From DASSCW01 sp036556325 (GTDB taxonomy: Bacteria > Chloroflexota > Limnocylindria > QHBO01), in NCBI GenBank assembly GCA_036556325.1, contig DATBJR010000043.1, positions 1 through 64,000 of the forward strand: 64,000 nucleotides of DNA. The letters are read 5' to 3'. The notes beneath the pieces were generated by a model. It was not told the DNA's origin and made no database searches. It saw only the letters and a list, made by a program, of their open reading frames with translations. Below, piece after piece: positions 1 to 12,341 of the stretch. The position numbers were made by a program, and so were the translations under genes. Positions within the stretch are counted from its first letter, which is position 1; the number at the start of each line of letters is the position of its first letter.

Positions 1-635
1 CGCTGGTCGGCGGGGAGACGGCCGAGATGCCGGACGTCTACGACGGCGACGACTACGACCTGGCCGGCTTCATCGTCGGCGCGGTGGCGCGGCGTGACGT
101 GGTCGACGGGCGCGGCGTGCGGGCCGGCGACGCGCTCATCGGCCTGCCGTCATCGGGCCTGCACACCAACGGCTACTCGCTGGTCCGCCGGGTGCTCAAC
201 GAGAGCGAATGGCGCAAGCCGACCGGCGAGGGCGACGCGACACTGGGCGACGTCCTGCTGGAGCCGCACCGCAGCTACCTGGACGACATTCGGCTGCTGC
301 GTCGCGCCCTACGCGACGCCGGCGGCGACACCCTGGCGTTCGCCCACATCACCGGCGGCGGCTGGCCGGACAACATCCCGCGCACGCTGCCGGCGGGGTT
401 GGGCGTCGAGGTCGAGACGGGCAGCTGGCGCGTGCCCTGGATCTTCAGCCTGCTCCAGGAGCGGGGCGACATTGCCGACGACGAGATGGTCCGCACCTTC
501 AACCTGGGCATCGGCCTGACCGTCGTGGTCCATCCCGAGCATGCGGAGCTGGCGCTGGCCACGCTGCCGGACGCGGTCCGCGTCGGGACGGTGGTCCCGG
601 TCGAGGCCGATGCGCCGCGCGTCGCCTTCCTGTAG
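1..635 (+). CDS. purM: Phosphoribosylformylglycinamidine cyclo-ligase (AIR synthetase), 5'-truncated by window
   Basis: This is the C-terminal part of AIR synthetase, the cytosolic ATP-dependent enzyme that closes the imidazole ring in purine synthesis (FGAM to AIR). The window opens inside the gene and the frame runs from base 3. The first visible residues carry GGETAEMP, a hallmark of PurM, and later come GLHTNGYSLVRRV, HITGGGWPDNIPR and FNLGIGL, all typical of the C-terminal AIRS domain. About 210 residues are visible, so something over a third of a usual ~340-residue protein lies upstream. purN follows after 17 bases, the expected purine neighbour, which supports co-transcription. Identification is secure; only the start is missing. 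Confidence 0.95.
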   Translation, partial: LVGGETAEMPDVYDGDDYDLAGFIVGAVARRDVVDGRGVRAGDALIGLPSSGLHTNGYSLVRRVLNESEWRKPTGEGDATLGDVLLEPHRSYLDDIRLLRRALRDAGGDTLAFAHITGGGWPDNIPRTLPAGLGVEVETGSWRVPWIFSLLQERGDIADDEMVRTFNLGIGLTVVVHPEHAELALATLPDAVRVGTVVPVEADAPRVAFL

Positions 636-652
636 CGCAGCGGGCCATCGTC

Positions 653-1312
653 GTGCGCCTGGCCGTCCTGGTCTCCGGTCGAGGCTCCAACCTGGAAGCG
701 GTGCTGACCGCCGTTGCCGATGGGCGCCTGGCCGCGGTGCAGCCGGTGCTGGTCGTCTCCAACCGCCCTGGCGTGCGGGCGCTGCGGGTCGCGGCGGCCC
801 ACGGGGTTCCGACCGCCGTGCTGCGGCGCGCCGATTTTCCGGACGCCGCCGTGCGGGATGCGGCCATCGGCTCAGCCGTCGCGGCGTCCGGCGCGGATCT
901 TGCCCTGCTGGCCGGCTATGACCAGCTGCTCCGGCCCGCGTACTTCGCCGCCTTCGAGGGCCGGACGATCAACATCCACCCCAGCCTGCTGCCGCGACAC
1001 GGTGGTCCCGGGATGATGGGCGCCGCAGTGCATCGATCCGTGCTGGCCGCCGGTGACGTCGAGACGGGCGTGACCATCCATGCCGTCACGCCTGAGCTGG
1101 ACGCCGGCGCGCCGCTGGCCCAGGCGCGCGTCGCGGTGGCGCCCGATGACGACGCGGAGGCGCTGGCCGACCGGGTCCTGGCCGTCGAGCACGACCTGCT
1201 GCTGAGCGTGCTCGCCCGCCTGGCCGCCGAGGGGGAAGCGGCGGGTTCATCTGCTAGCATGGCCGCTGCCCTGCCCGCCACGGGCGCACGGGGCACGCAC
1301 GAAAGGCGCTGA
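653..1312 (+). CDS. purN: Phosphoribosylglycinamide formyltransferase (GART)
   Basis: This enzyme transfers a formyl group from 10-formyl-tetrahydrofolate to GAR in purine synthesis. The 219-residue protein starts with a GTG that gives the expected beta strand and phosphate loop LAVLVSGRGSNLEAV. The catalytic trio is visible as Asn107 and His109 in NIHPSLLP and Asp150 in ELDAGAPLAQ. After HPSLLP it reads RHGGPGMMG rather than the KYPGLHTH form of E. coli, a variant I associate with several non-proteobacterial PurN proteins. The frame is open far upstream inside purM, but nothing there resembles PurN, so the longer form is rejected. The tail after about residue 190 is poorly conserved. Confidence 0.93.
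   Translation: MRLAVLVSGRGSNLEAVLTAVADGRLAAVQPVLVVSNRPGVRALRVAAAHGVPTAVLRRADFPDAAVRDAAIGSAVAASGADLALLAGYDQLLRPAYFAAFEGRTINIHPSLLPRHGGPGMMGAAVHRSVLAAGDVETGVTIHAVTPELDAGAPLAQARVAVAPDDDAEALADRVLAVEHDLLLSVLARLAAEGEAAGSSASMAAALPATGARGTHERR
1252..1260 (+). promoter_or_regulatory. Extended -10 box TGCTAGCAT
   Basis: TGCTAGCAT lies inside the 3' end of purN, about 57 bases before the ATG of the zinc-ribbon membrane protein. It matches the TGNTAGNNT pattern seen before several other genes here. No convincing -35 box is visible. It would let the downstream gene be transcribed apart from the purine genes. Confidence 0.4.
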
Positions 1313-1316
1313 CCGC

Positions 1317-1901
1317 ATGCCTGACCTGCCCGATCCCGGGAAGATCTGGAACGACTTCATCACGAATCCCATCGTGAGCATCGCTATCAACATGGCGGTG
1401 ATCTACGTGGTCCTGCTCTGGCTGGGCACCGCCTACTGGGCATTCCGCGACATGCAGGCCCGCAGCGAGAACCCGATCCTCCCGTACTTCGCATCGGCCC
1501 TGATCATCTTCTTCACGCCGCTGCTGTTCGTCTTCGCCGTGATCCTGTACCTCATCCTCCGCCCGCGCGAGACGCTGGCCGAGGTCTACGAGCGGTCACT
1601 GGCCGAGGAGTCGTTGCTGGCCGAGGTCGAGCGCAATGCGCTCTGCCCGGTCTGCCGGGAGCGGGTGGAAGCCGATTGGCTGGTCTGTCCCAACTGCCGG
1701 ACGCGGCTCCATCGCGTCTGCCCCTCCTGCAGTCGCCTGGCGGATCCCGAGTGGCCGCTGTGCGCCTACTGCGGCCACGAGTTCCAGCGACCCGCCGTGG
1801 CCAGGCCGGCCGATCGAGCCAGCGAGTGGACCGCGGGCCAGCCGCGCGGTGCCGAGCGGCCTTCAGAGCCAGGCGGCCTTCGCAACCCGGCAGGCGGCTG
1901 A
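1317..1901 (+). CDS. Membrane protein with double zinc ribbon
   Basis: This is a 194-residue protein of unknown function. Two hydrophobic helices are visible near residues 15-40 and 54-79, followed by a charged stretch and a cytoplasm-type double zinc ribbon with four CxxC pairs: CPVC, CPNC, CPSC and CAYC between about residues 108 and 153. The tail is Pro/Arg/Ala-rich and probably disordered. A GAAAGG ribosome site lies about ten bases before the ATG, which follows the purN stop by four bases. The ribbons suggest a protein or nucleic-acid contact platform held at the membrane, but no enzyme motif is seen and no function is assigned. Confidence 0.8.
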   Translation: MPDLPDPGKIWNDFITNPIVSIAINMAVIYVVLLWLGTAYWAFRDMQARSENPILPYFASALIIFFTPLLFVFAVILYLILRPRETLAEVYERSLAEESLLAEVERNALCPVCRERVEADWLVCPNCRTRLHRVCPSCSRLADPEWPLCAYCGHEFQRPAVARPADRASEWTAGQPRGAERPSEPGGLRNPAGG

Positions 1902-1913
1902 GCCCCTCCCCGC

Positions 1914-2933
1914 GTGGAGCCGGAGGGCCAGCTCGCCGCGCCTGACCCGCCGGCCCTGGACATCGACGCCCCGCTCACCCGCTACCGGGCGCTGCAGGTC
2001 ATCTCGATCCTGCTCGTGCTGGGCGGCATCGCCGCCTTCGTGGTGGCCGTTGTGATCCGCGCCGGCCGTCCCGATGCGGAGCTGCCCATCGATGCCTCGC
2101 TGGCCGTCGCCGCGCTGGCCGTGGGCGGGGCCCTGGCGGCGGTCGTCGGACTGCTGATGAACGCCGTGCGCGCCATCGTCGTGCGCGAGGCGCTGCCGCC
2201 GCAGCGCTACCGTGGGCCGGCGGTGTTCGTCCTGCTGGCGCTGGCCAGCATCTTCACCGTGATCGAGACGGTGACCGTGGCCGGCTCGACGCTGGCGCTG
2301 GTCAGCGGAGGAGCCATCTCCGTGCCTGCCACCCTCGTGATCTTCACCGCCACCCAGACCGGCCTGCTGGCGGTTGCCATCCTGTTCGTGGCCGTGCCCA
2401 GTGGGCTGGCCGGCGTTCGGCTGGTGCCGCCGCGCGGCGCGCTACGCAGCTTTGTGATCGGCCTGGGTTTCGCCATCCCCGCCTGGCTGGGGGCCACGGT
2501 CCTGGGCGCCCTGCTGCAGGTCATCCTGGAGCGGCTGGGGCACCCGCCGGTGCCTGGCATCCTGGACGACGCAATTGCTCGCCTGGACCCCACCGCGCTG
2601 GTGCTGGCGGTGGTCCTGGTCGCGCCCGTCGCCGAGGAGATCTTCTTCCGCGGCCTGGTGCTCAACGCCTGGCTGCGCGAGTACGGGGAGCGCTTCGCCA
2701 TCGTCGGCTCGGCGGCCCTCTTCGGCGCCATCCACGCCGATACCAGCAGCGTCGAGGCGCTGATCACCTCCGTCGCCAGGGTGCTGCCGATCTTCGGCCT
2801 GGGCCTGGCGCTGGCCTTCGTCTACCGCCGCACCGGCAGCCTGCTGGCTGCCATCGGCCTGCACATGGGCTTCAACGCCCTCTCGATCGCCATCGCGCTT
2901 GCCCAGCGGCTGGGCCTGATGCCGCAGTTCTGA
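1914..2933 (+). CDS. CPBP-family intramembrane metalloprotease (Rce1/CAAX-like)
   Basis: This is a polytopic membrane protein of 339 residues with about eight hydrophobic segments. The CPBP (ABI) signature is complete: Glu241 and Glu242 in AEEIFFRG, a His in FGAIHAD near residue 272, and HMGFNAL near residue 319. In the family these residues bind a metal ion and cleave substrates within the membrane; bacterial members act in peptide maturation or as bacteriocin-immunity factors, and the substrate cannot be told from sequence. The GTG start follows the zinc-ribbon gene by 12 bases, so the two are likely co-transcribed. The first ~20 residues are Pro/Ala-rich and cytoplasmic. Confidence 0.88.
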   Translation: MEPEGQLAAPDPPALDIDAPLTRYRALQVISILLVLGGIAAFVVAVVIRAGRPDAELPIDASLAVAALAVGGALAAVVGLLMNAVRAIVVREALPPQRYRGPAVFVLLALASIFTVIETVTVAGSTLALVSGGAISVPATLVIFTATQTGLLAVAILFVAVPSGLAGVRLVPPRGALRSFVIGLGFAIPAWLGATVLGALLQVILERLGHPPVPGILDDAIARLDPTALVLAVVLVAPVAEEIFFRGLVLNAWLREYGERFAIVGSAALFGAIHADTSSVEALITSVARVLPIFGLGLALAFVYRRTGSLLAAIGLHMGFNALSIAIALAQRLGLMPQF

Positions 2934-2975
2934 GGCCGATAAGCGGCGACTAAGCGGCCGATGAGCGCCGCCACC

Positions 2976-2981
2976 TAGCCT
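2976..2981 (+). promoter_or_regulatory. -10 box TAGCCT directly before radC
   Basis: TAGCCT ends seven bases before the radC ATG, so the transcript would begin within a base or two of the start codon. This is one of several such leaderless-type arrangements in the window. No clear -35 box is seen. Confidence 0.45.
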
Positions 2982-2988
2982 GCGGCCC

Positions 2989-3618
2989 ATGGTGGCGGTA
3001 CGCCGGCTGACGCCGATCGACGACGTCGAGCTGCTGGAGCTGGTGGTGGGTGGCGCGGCGCGCGGCCTGGGGCCGGCCCTGTCGCGCGTCGGCGGGCTGG
3101 CGGCCCTGTCCGTTGGCGAGCCGCAGGTCGCTGGTCCGCTGCTCGGGCTGTCGGGCGCGCCCGCCCGCCGCCTGGGCTGGGCCCTGGAGCTGTCCCGCCG
3201 CCTGGCCGTTCGCGCGGCGGAGCCCGGCTGGCGGATTCGAGCCCCCACCGACGTCGGCGAGCGCCTGCGGCCGGCCATGGGCCAGCTCGAGCAGGAGGAG
3301 CTGCGCGTCCTGCTGTTGAACACGAAGAACGTGGTGACCGGGATGGTCACCGTCTATCTCGGCAACCTGGCGGGCTCCTCGGTGCGCGTGGGCGAGGTGT
3401 TCCGTGACGCGGTCCGTCGCCAGGCGGCGGCCATCGTGGTCGTCCACAATCACCCGTCCGGCGACCCATCACCGTCGGCCGACGACCTGCGCATCACCGC
3501 CGAGCTGGCGCAGGCGGGGCGGCTGCTCGACATTGAGCTGCTGGACCACGTGGTCGTTGCGCGCAACGGGTGGGTCAGCCTCCGGGCCTTGGGCGCGACC
3601 AACGGCCAGCTGCCCTAG
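2989..3618 (+). CDS. radC: RadC/JAB-domain protein (UPF0758)
   Basis: This 209-residue protein has the two-part RadC architecture: a helix-hairpin-helix-like N-terminal half (to about residue 80, including ALSVGEPQVAGPLLGLSG) and a C-terminal JAB/MPN metalloprotease-like fold. The JAMM zinc motif is intact: His153 and His155 in HNHPSGDPSPSADD with the Asp at about 165-166. RadC was once linked to DNA repair but its role is unsettled; family members occur near DNA-processing genes. It stands alone here, converging on the sugar dehydrogenase gene ten bases beyond its stop. The start is well placed after a close TAGCCT box. Confidence 0.9.
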   Translation: MVAVRRLTPIDDVELLELVVGGAARGLGPALSRVGGLAALSVGEPQVAGPLLGLSGAPARRLGWALELSRRLAVRAAEPGWRIRAPTDVGERLRPAMGQLEQEELRVLLLNTKNVVTGMVTVYLGNLAGSSVRVGEVFRDAVRRQAAAIVVVHNHPSGDPSPSADDLRITAELAQAGRLLDIELLDHVVVARNGWVSLRALGATNGQLP

Positions 3619-3628
3619 CGCCCGCGCC

Positions 3629-4909
3629 TCAGTGGCCGGCGACCACGTGGTAGACCGCCCCGCCGGCGATGTCGGCCACGAACAGCTCGCCATCCTCGCC
3701 CGCGCCGAACGAGCTGATGGCCAGGTCGCTGTGCAGCACCGTGCGGGGCTGGTACCGGTGGCTGTCGACCTGGAGCGACCAGACCGTGCCGGAGCAATAG
3801 TCCCCGAACAGGTAGACGCCCCGCAGTCCCGGCTGCAGGGCGCCCCGGTATACGTAGCCGCCGGTCACCGAGCAGCCGGCATCGTGGCCGTACTCGGCGA
3901 TGGGATCCACGAACCGCGTGCGGTCGCAGCCGTCGGTGTAGCAGTGCAGCCCCTCGGTCTGGTTCCAGCCGTAGTTGCGACCCGCCCTGGCCCCGGCTGG
4001 CTGGCGGTCGATCTCCTCCCACGCGTTCTGCCCGACGTCGCCGATGTAGAGGTCGCCGCGCTGGGCGTCGAAGCTGAACCGCCAGGGGTTGCGCAGGCCC
4101 AGTGCCCAGATCTCCGGCGCTCCCTGGCCCGGACGCGGCCCATCCGGTCCGAACGCGTTGTCCGGCGGCAGGCCATATCCCCGGCGTGCGGCGTGCGGCC
4201 CGTCCACGTCCAGGCGCAGGATCTTGCCCAGCAGCACGTCGGGGTTCTGGCCGTTGCCGAACGGGTCGCCGCCACTGCCGCCGTCACCGAGGCCCAGGTA
4301 CAGGTAGCCGTCCGGGCCGAAGGCGAGCTGGCCGCCATTGTGGTTGGCGAACGGCTGGGCCACGGTCAGCAGCACCCGTTCGCTGGATGGGTCCGCGGTC
4401 TTCCCGTCGGCAGCGGCATGCAGCTCGCTGACCACCGTCGCGCCGTCGCCGGCGCGGCTGTAGTGCACGAACAGCCGGCGGTTGTCGGCGAAATGGGGAT
4501 GAAAGGCCAGGCCCAGCAGCCCGCGCTCGCTGCCGGCCTCGACGCGGTCGGAGAGGTCGACGAAGGGCTGCTGACGCAGCGACCCGTCACGGTCGATCAC
4601 CCGCACCACGCCACCGCGCTCGTTGACGAAGAGACGCCCGGACCCGTCGCCGGCATTCGTGATCCCGATGGGATCGGCCAGGCCGCTGGCCACCTCGTCC
4701 AGGTGAATCGCATCCGGGTCGGCCGATGGCGGGTGGCTGCTGGCGGCGGGACTGGGCGACGCCGCCGCCGGGACCGATGCGGAGGAGCTTGCCGCGGCCG
4801 ATGGGACCGTGCTCGGGGACGCCGCGCTGCACGCGCCCATTCCCACCGCCAGGGCCGCGAGGCACGCCAGAACGGCGGCGAGGTGGCGAAGCGTGCGGGC
4901 TGATCCCAT
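3629..4909 (-). CDS. PQQ-type sugar (glucose/sorbosone) dehydrogenase, exported lipoprotein
   Basis: This is a six-bladed beta-propeller of the GSDH/YliI family, about 426 residues, which in characterised members oxidises aldose sugars with PQQ outside the membrane. The N-terminus is a signal peptide ending MGAC, a plausible though imperfect lipobox, followed by a Ser/Ala/Pro-rich linker to about residue 60. The propeller shows family landmarks: GLADPIGI near the start, RGLLGLAFHP, NHNGGQLAFGPDGYLYLGLGDGG, GLRNPWRFSFD, IGDVGQNAWEEID and NYGWN. A GTG lies one codon upstream of the chosen ATG. A TAGTCT box ends six bases before that ATG. Without PQQ genes nearby, cofactor use is assumed from the family only. 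Confidence 0.88.
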   Translation of the reverse strand: MGSARTLRHLAAVLACLAALAVGMGACSAASPSTVPSAAASSSASVPAAASPSPAASSHPPSADPDAIHLDEVASGLADPIGITNAGDGSGRLFVNERGGVVRVIDRDGSLRQQPFVDLSDRVEAGSERGLLGLAFHPHFADNRRLFVHYSRAGDGATVVSELHAAADGKTADPSSERVLLTVAQPFANHNGGQLAFGPDGYLYLGLGDGGSGGDPFGNGQNPDVLLGKILRLDVDGPHAARRGYGLPPDNAFGPDGPRPGQGAPEIWALGLRNPWRFSFDAQRGDLYIGDVGQNAWEEIDRQPAGARAGRNYGWNQTEGLHCYTDGCDRTRFVDPIAEYGHDAGCSVTGGYVYRGALQPGLRGVYLFGDYCSGTVWSLQVDSHRYQPRTVLHSDLAISSFGAGEDGELFVADIAGGAVYHVVAGH

Positions 4910-4915
4910 CACGGC

Positions 4916-4921
4916 AGACTA
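4916..4921 (-). promoter_or_regulatory. -10 box TAGTCT for the sugar dehydrogenase gene
   Basis: On the minus strand TAGTCT ends exactly six bases before the ATG, placing the expected transcription start at or next to the A of the start codon (leaderless). Confidence 0.45.
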
Positions 4922-4989
4922 CCCCGACACCTCGCAGATGGTTGCGAGGCCCCATCAGCGGCGTGGCCCCGTGCGCCCGGTGGATACGG

Positions 4990-4995
4990 TAGGGT
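4990..4995 (+). promoter_or_regulatory. -10 box TAGGGT for glgE
   Basis: GGTAGGGTG lies just upstream of glgE, giving a short leader of about seven bases to the ATG at 5009. The same GGTAGGGTG string recurs before the GH18 gene, and CGTAGGGTG before the CAP gene. Confidence 0.4.
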
Positions 4996-5008
4996 GATCG
5001 GCGGACCG

Positions 5009-7156
5009 ATGACGACGACCCGATCACGCACCCACCGCGCCCAGTCGGCCCCGCCCGCCGGTGGCGGCGCGTCGGGCGGCGCCCCGGCGCCGGACACCGG
5101 AGACGAAGGGCAGGAGCCGGCGGCCGACGAGCTCGGCACCCGGCGCAGCATCTGCATCGAGCGCATCAGCCCCATGCTCGACGGCGGCCGCTATGCGGTG
5201 AAGCGGATCGTCGGGGACGAGCTGCTGGTGACGGCCGATATCTTCGCCGAGGGCCACGGGCTGCTCGACGCGGCGCTGCTGCTGCGGGTCGAGGGCGGCG
5301 CGGCGCGCGGCGCGTGGCGCGAGGCGCCGATGCGGCCCGTCGAGAACGATCGCTGGTCGGGCTCGCTGCGGGTCGAGCGCAACGCCCGCCACCGCTACGC
5401 GATTGAGGCCTGGCGCGACGAATACGGCAGCCTGCGCGAGGCGTTGCTGAAGAAGGTGGAGGGCGAGGTTCCGTTCGCGGTGGAGCTCGAGGAGGCGCGG
5501 CTGCTGCTGGAGGCGGCACGGGCGCGGGCGGAGGCATCCGGTCGGGGTGGCCAGGTTGACGCGGCGCGCATTGCCGAATCGCTCGCGGCCCTGCGGCGCG
5601 CCCGGAGCGACGCGAGCCGGGCCCTCGTGGCCAGCGACGAGGAGCTGTTGGGCGCTGTTCGCCGCCATCCCGACCGCGGCGCGGCGACACGGTCCGCAGA
5701 GCTGCCGCTCATGGTCGACCGGGAGCGGGCGCGCTTCGGCGCTTGGTACGAGCTCTTCCCGCGCTCCCAGGGCCGCGATCCCAGCTCACCGGCGCCCACG
5801 ACCTTCGACGAGGCAGCCTGGCGGCTGCCGGACATCTCCCGGATGGGGTTCGACGTGGTGTACCTACCGCCGGTGCACCCCATCGGCAGAACCAACCGCA
5901 AGGGCCGGAACAACACGCTCAAGGCCGGGCGGGACGACCCGGGCAGCCCGTACGCCATCGGCTCGGCCGACGGCGGTCATGACGTGGTCGCGCCGGAGCT
6001 CGGCGGCGAGGCCGCCTTCCTGCGATTTCGCGAGGCGGTGGAGGCGCACGGCATGGAGCTGGCGATGGACATCGCCATCCAGGCCTCGCCCGACCATCCG
6101 TGGGTGCGGGAGCACCCCGAGTGGTTTCGCCACGCGCCCGACGGCTCGATCAAGCATGCGGAGAACCCACCGAAGCAATACCAGGACATCTATCCCATCG
6201 AGTTCGGCAGCCAGTCGGCCGCGGCCCGCGCCGCGCTGTGGCAGGCGTGGCGCGACGTCTTCGCCGCGTGGATCGGGCGCGGCGTCCGAGTCTTTCGGGT
6301 CGACAACCCGCATACCAAGCCGCTGCCCTTCTGGCGATGGCTGATCGAGGACGTGCAGCGCGAGCACCCCGACGTGATCTTCCTGTCCGAGGCGTTCACC
6401 AGGCCGCGGATGATGGAGCAGCTGGCGAAGATTGGCTTCACCCAGAGCTACACCTACTTCACCTGGCGCGAGTCGCGGGACGAGCTGCGGGACTACTTCA
6501 CCCAGCTGTCCCAGACGGAGCTGCGCGACTACTTCCGCGGAAACCTGTTCACCAACACGCCGGACATCAATCCGCACCACCTCGACCACGGTCGCCCGGC
6601 GTTCGTCATCCGCACGGTGCTGGCGGCCACGCTCGGCTCCAGCTACGGGATCTACTCTGGCTGGGAGCTGTGCGAGAACGCTCGCCTTGAGGATCGGGAG
6701 GAGTACCTGGATTCGGAGAAGTACGAGATTCGCGCTCGTGACTGGGAGGCGCCGGGCAACATCAAGCCGTTGATCACCAGCCTCAACCGGCTGCGCCGCG
6801 AGTGGCGCTCGCTGCAGCTGTTCGACAACCTGCGCTTCCAGTACGTCACCGGCGAGCGGACGCTCTTCTACCGCAAGGCGCTGCCCGCCGGGAAGCCCGA
6901 CGCGCTGACGGGGCATCCGCTTCGCTGGCGAGAGCCCGTGTTCGTGGCGGTGAACTGCGATCCGGCCAGCGGCGAGCGGGCGATCCTGCATCCGGATCTG
7001 CCGGCGGTGGGCATCGGCTGGGACGAGCCGTACGAGATGATCGATCTGCTCAGCGGCCGCGTCCGTCGCGAGCGGGGCGCCGATGTGGCGGTGGAGCTCG
7101 ACCCCATGGACGAGCCGTTCCGCATCTTCACCGTCCGGCGCGCGAGCGACCCGTGA
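5009..7156 (+). CDS. glgE: Alpha-1,4-glucan:maltose-1-phosphate maltosyltransferase
   Basis: GlgE (GH13_3) extends alpha-1,4-glucan using maltose-1-phosphate as donor. The protein has about 715 residues, near the family length. An N-terminal DUF3416-type domain starts at RRSICIERISPMLDGGRYAVKR, then a helical insert and the TIM barrel. The nucleophile is Asp432 in FRVDNPHTKP, a GlgE-specific motif, and the acid/base is Glu461 in FLSEAFTRP; NTPDINPHHLDHG follows. The chosen ATG is preceded by GGCGGA; a GTG at 4994 is an in-frame alternative that adds five residues. A Gly/Ala/Pro-rich tail of ~45 residues precedes the first domain. treS and maltokinase, its substrate suppliers, follow directly. 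Confidence 0.95.
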   Translation: MTTTRSRTHRAQSAPPAGGGASGGAPAPDTGDEGQEPAADELGTRRSICIERISPMLDGGRYAVKRIVGDELLVTADIFAEGHGLLDAALLLRVEGGAARGAWREAPMRPVENDRWSGSLRVERNARHRYAIEAWRDEYGSLREALLKKVEGEVPFAVELEEARLLLEAARARAEASGRGGQVDAARIAESLAALRRARSDASRALVASDEELLGAVRRHPDRGAATRSAELPLMVDRERARFGAWYELFPRSQGRDPSSPAPTTFDEAAWRLPDISRMGFDVVYLPPVHPIGRTNRKGRNNTLKAGRDDPGSPYAIGSADGGHDVVAPELGGEAAFLRFREAVEAHGMELAMDIAIQASPDHPWVREHPEWFRHAPDGSIKHAENPPKQYQDIYPIEFGSQSAAARAALWQAWRDVFAAWIGRGVRVFRVDNPHTKPLPFWRWLIEDVQREHPDVIFLSEAFTRPRMMEQLAKIGFTQSYTYFTWRESRDELRDYFTQLSQTELRDYFRGNLFTNTPDINPHHLDHGRPAFVIRTVLAATLGSSYGIYSGWELCENARLEDREEYLDSEKYEIRARDWEAPGNIKPLITSLNRLRREWRSLQLFDNLRFQYVTGERTLFYRKALPAGKPDALTGHPLRWREPVFVAVNCDPASGERAILHPDLPAVGIGWDEPYEMIDLLSGRVRRERGADVAVELDPMDEPFRIFTVRRASDP

Positions 7157-7171
7157 CCTCCCCCTCCCGGC

Positions 7172-7177
7172 TACCCT
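7172..7177 (+). promoter_or_regulatory. Possible -10 box TACCCT before treS
   Basis: TACCCT ends seven bases before the treS ATG in the 28-base gap after glgE. It fits the leaderless pattern but is a weak match in GC-rich DNA, and treS may simply be read through from glgE. Confidence 0.25.
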
Positions 7178-7184
7178 CACGCCG

Positions 7185-8925
<1,741 letters not shown>

Positions 8926-8945
<20 letters not shown>

Positions 8946-10223
8946 CGTCGTCATCGACGCCGGCTGGCTTGCCTCACGACGCTGGTTCCGCCACAAGGCA
9001 CGGCCGATCAGGTCCGTTCGCGTGAGCGACGCGGTGGCGCTGGGCCGTGGCTGCTCCTTGCTGGTGCTGGCGGCGCAGCTGGCCTCGGCGGAGGAGGTGC
9101 GCTACTTCGTGCCGGCGACCGGCTCCGGGGGCGAGCTGCACGAGCCGAACGACGGCGACGGCGGCTGGCGCGCCCTGCTGCGCTGGCTGGTCGCCGAGGA
9201 TGGCACGGTGCCGTCCGACCACGGCACCTTCGTGGCGCACTCCGGGCCGGCCACCGAGCTGCTGCCGCCCGCCGGCGAGGTCACGGGCCTCGAGGAGCGG
9301 CGGCTCGGTGCGCAGCAGAGCAACACCTCGGTGCGGCTCGGCGATCGGCTGCTGCTCAAGCTGTACCGGCTGCTCGAGGAAGGGACCAACCCGGAGGTCG
9401 AGGTCTGCGCGTTCCTGAACGCGGCAGGCTTCCGGCACGTGCCGCCGGTCGCCGGCTGGATCGAATATCGCGCGGATGACGCGAGCGCAGCGGTCGCCAT
9501 CGTGCAGGGCCTGGTCCCGGCCCGCGGCGATGCCTGGGAATGGATGCTTGACCGCCTGGCATCGGTCCCGCGCGGCCCGGCCGTGGCCCTGGCCGCGGTG
9601 GCGCAGCTGGGCGGCATCACGTCCGAGCTGCACGCCGCGCTGCGCTCCCGGCCCGACGCCGCGGGGTTCGAGGCGGGTCCGGCCACGCCCGATGACCTGC
9701 GTGCCTGGCATGCCGGCGCCGAAGCGCAGCTGGCCGCGGCTCGGGCCATTCTGACCGGCGAGCCCGCCGAGCAGCTGGGCGACCTGGCGCCAGACATCTC
9801 GCACGCGCTGGCGGCCATCCCGGCGGCGTCCACCGCCATCCGGTCGCGGATCCACGGCGACTACCACCTCGGCCAGCTGCTGGCCACCGAGTCGGGCTTC
9901 GTGGTGATCGACTTCGAGGGAGAGCCGGCCCGTCCACTGGCCGAGCGCCGCCGGCCGGCCTCCCCACTGCGCGACGTGGCCGGCATGCTCCGCAGCCTGG
10001 ACTACGCCGCCCGCACGGCGGAGCGCAGCTCAGGCGGCGCGGACCTGTCGAGCTGGCTGGCCGACGCACGGGCCGCGTTCCTGGCGGCCTACGGTGAAGC
10101 CGCCGACGCCGCACTGCTGCGGGCATTCGAGGTCGAGAAAGCCTGCTACGAGGTGCGCTACGAGGCGAACCACCGGCCGGACTGGGTGTGGCTGCCCCTC
10201 CAGGCGCTCGAGCGGCTGGTGGC

Positions 10224-10227
<4 letters not shown>
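8926..10227 (+). CDS. mak: Maltokinase (Pep2-like)
   Basis: This kinase phosphorylates maltose with ATP to maltose-1-phosphate, the GlgE donor. The protein has 433 residues. It has the N-terminal cap typical of maltokinases (AGWLASRRWFRHKARPIRSV) and an aminoglycoside-phosphotransferase-like C-lobe with the catalytic loop HGDYHLGQLL (His310 to Asp312) and the Mg-binding VVIDFEGEP (Asp329), followed by SPLRDVAGMLRSLDYAA. In Actinobacteria it is often fused to TreS; here the two are separate but overlap by 20 bases (11 if the second ATG at 8935 is used). A GTGA overlap joins it to glgX, so translational coupling across the block is likely. Confidence 0.93.

Positions 10228-12337
<2,110 letters not shown>

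Positions 12338-12341
<4 letters not shown>

Noticed and set aside
209..652. N-terminal extension of purN into purM
   Set aside because: Open in frame, but the translated sequence is a frame-shifted reading of purM. PurN similarity starts at the GTG at 653.
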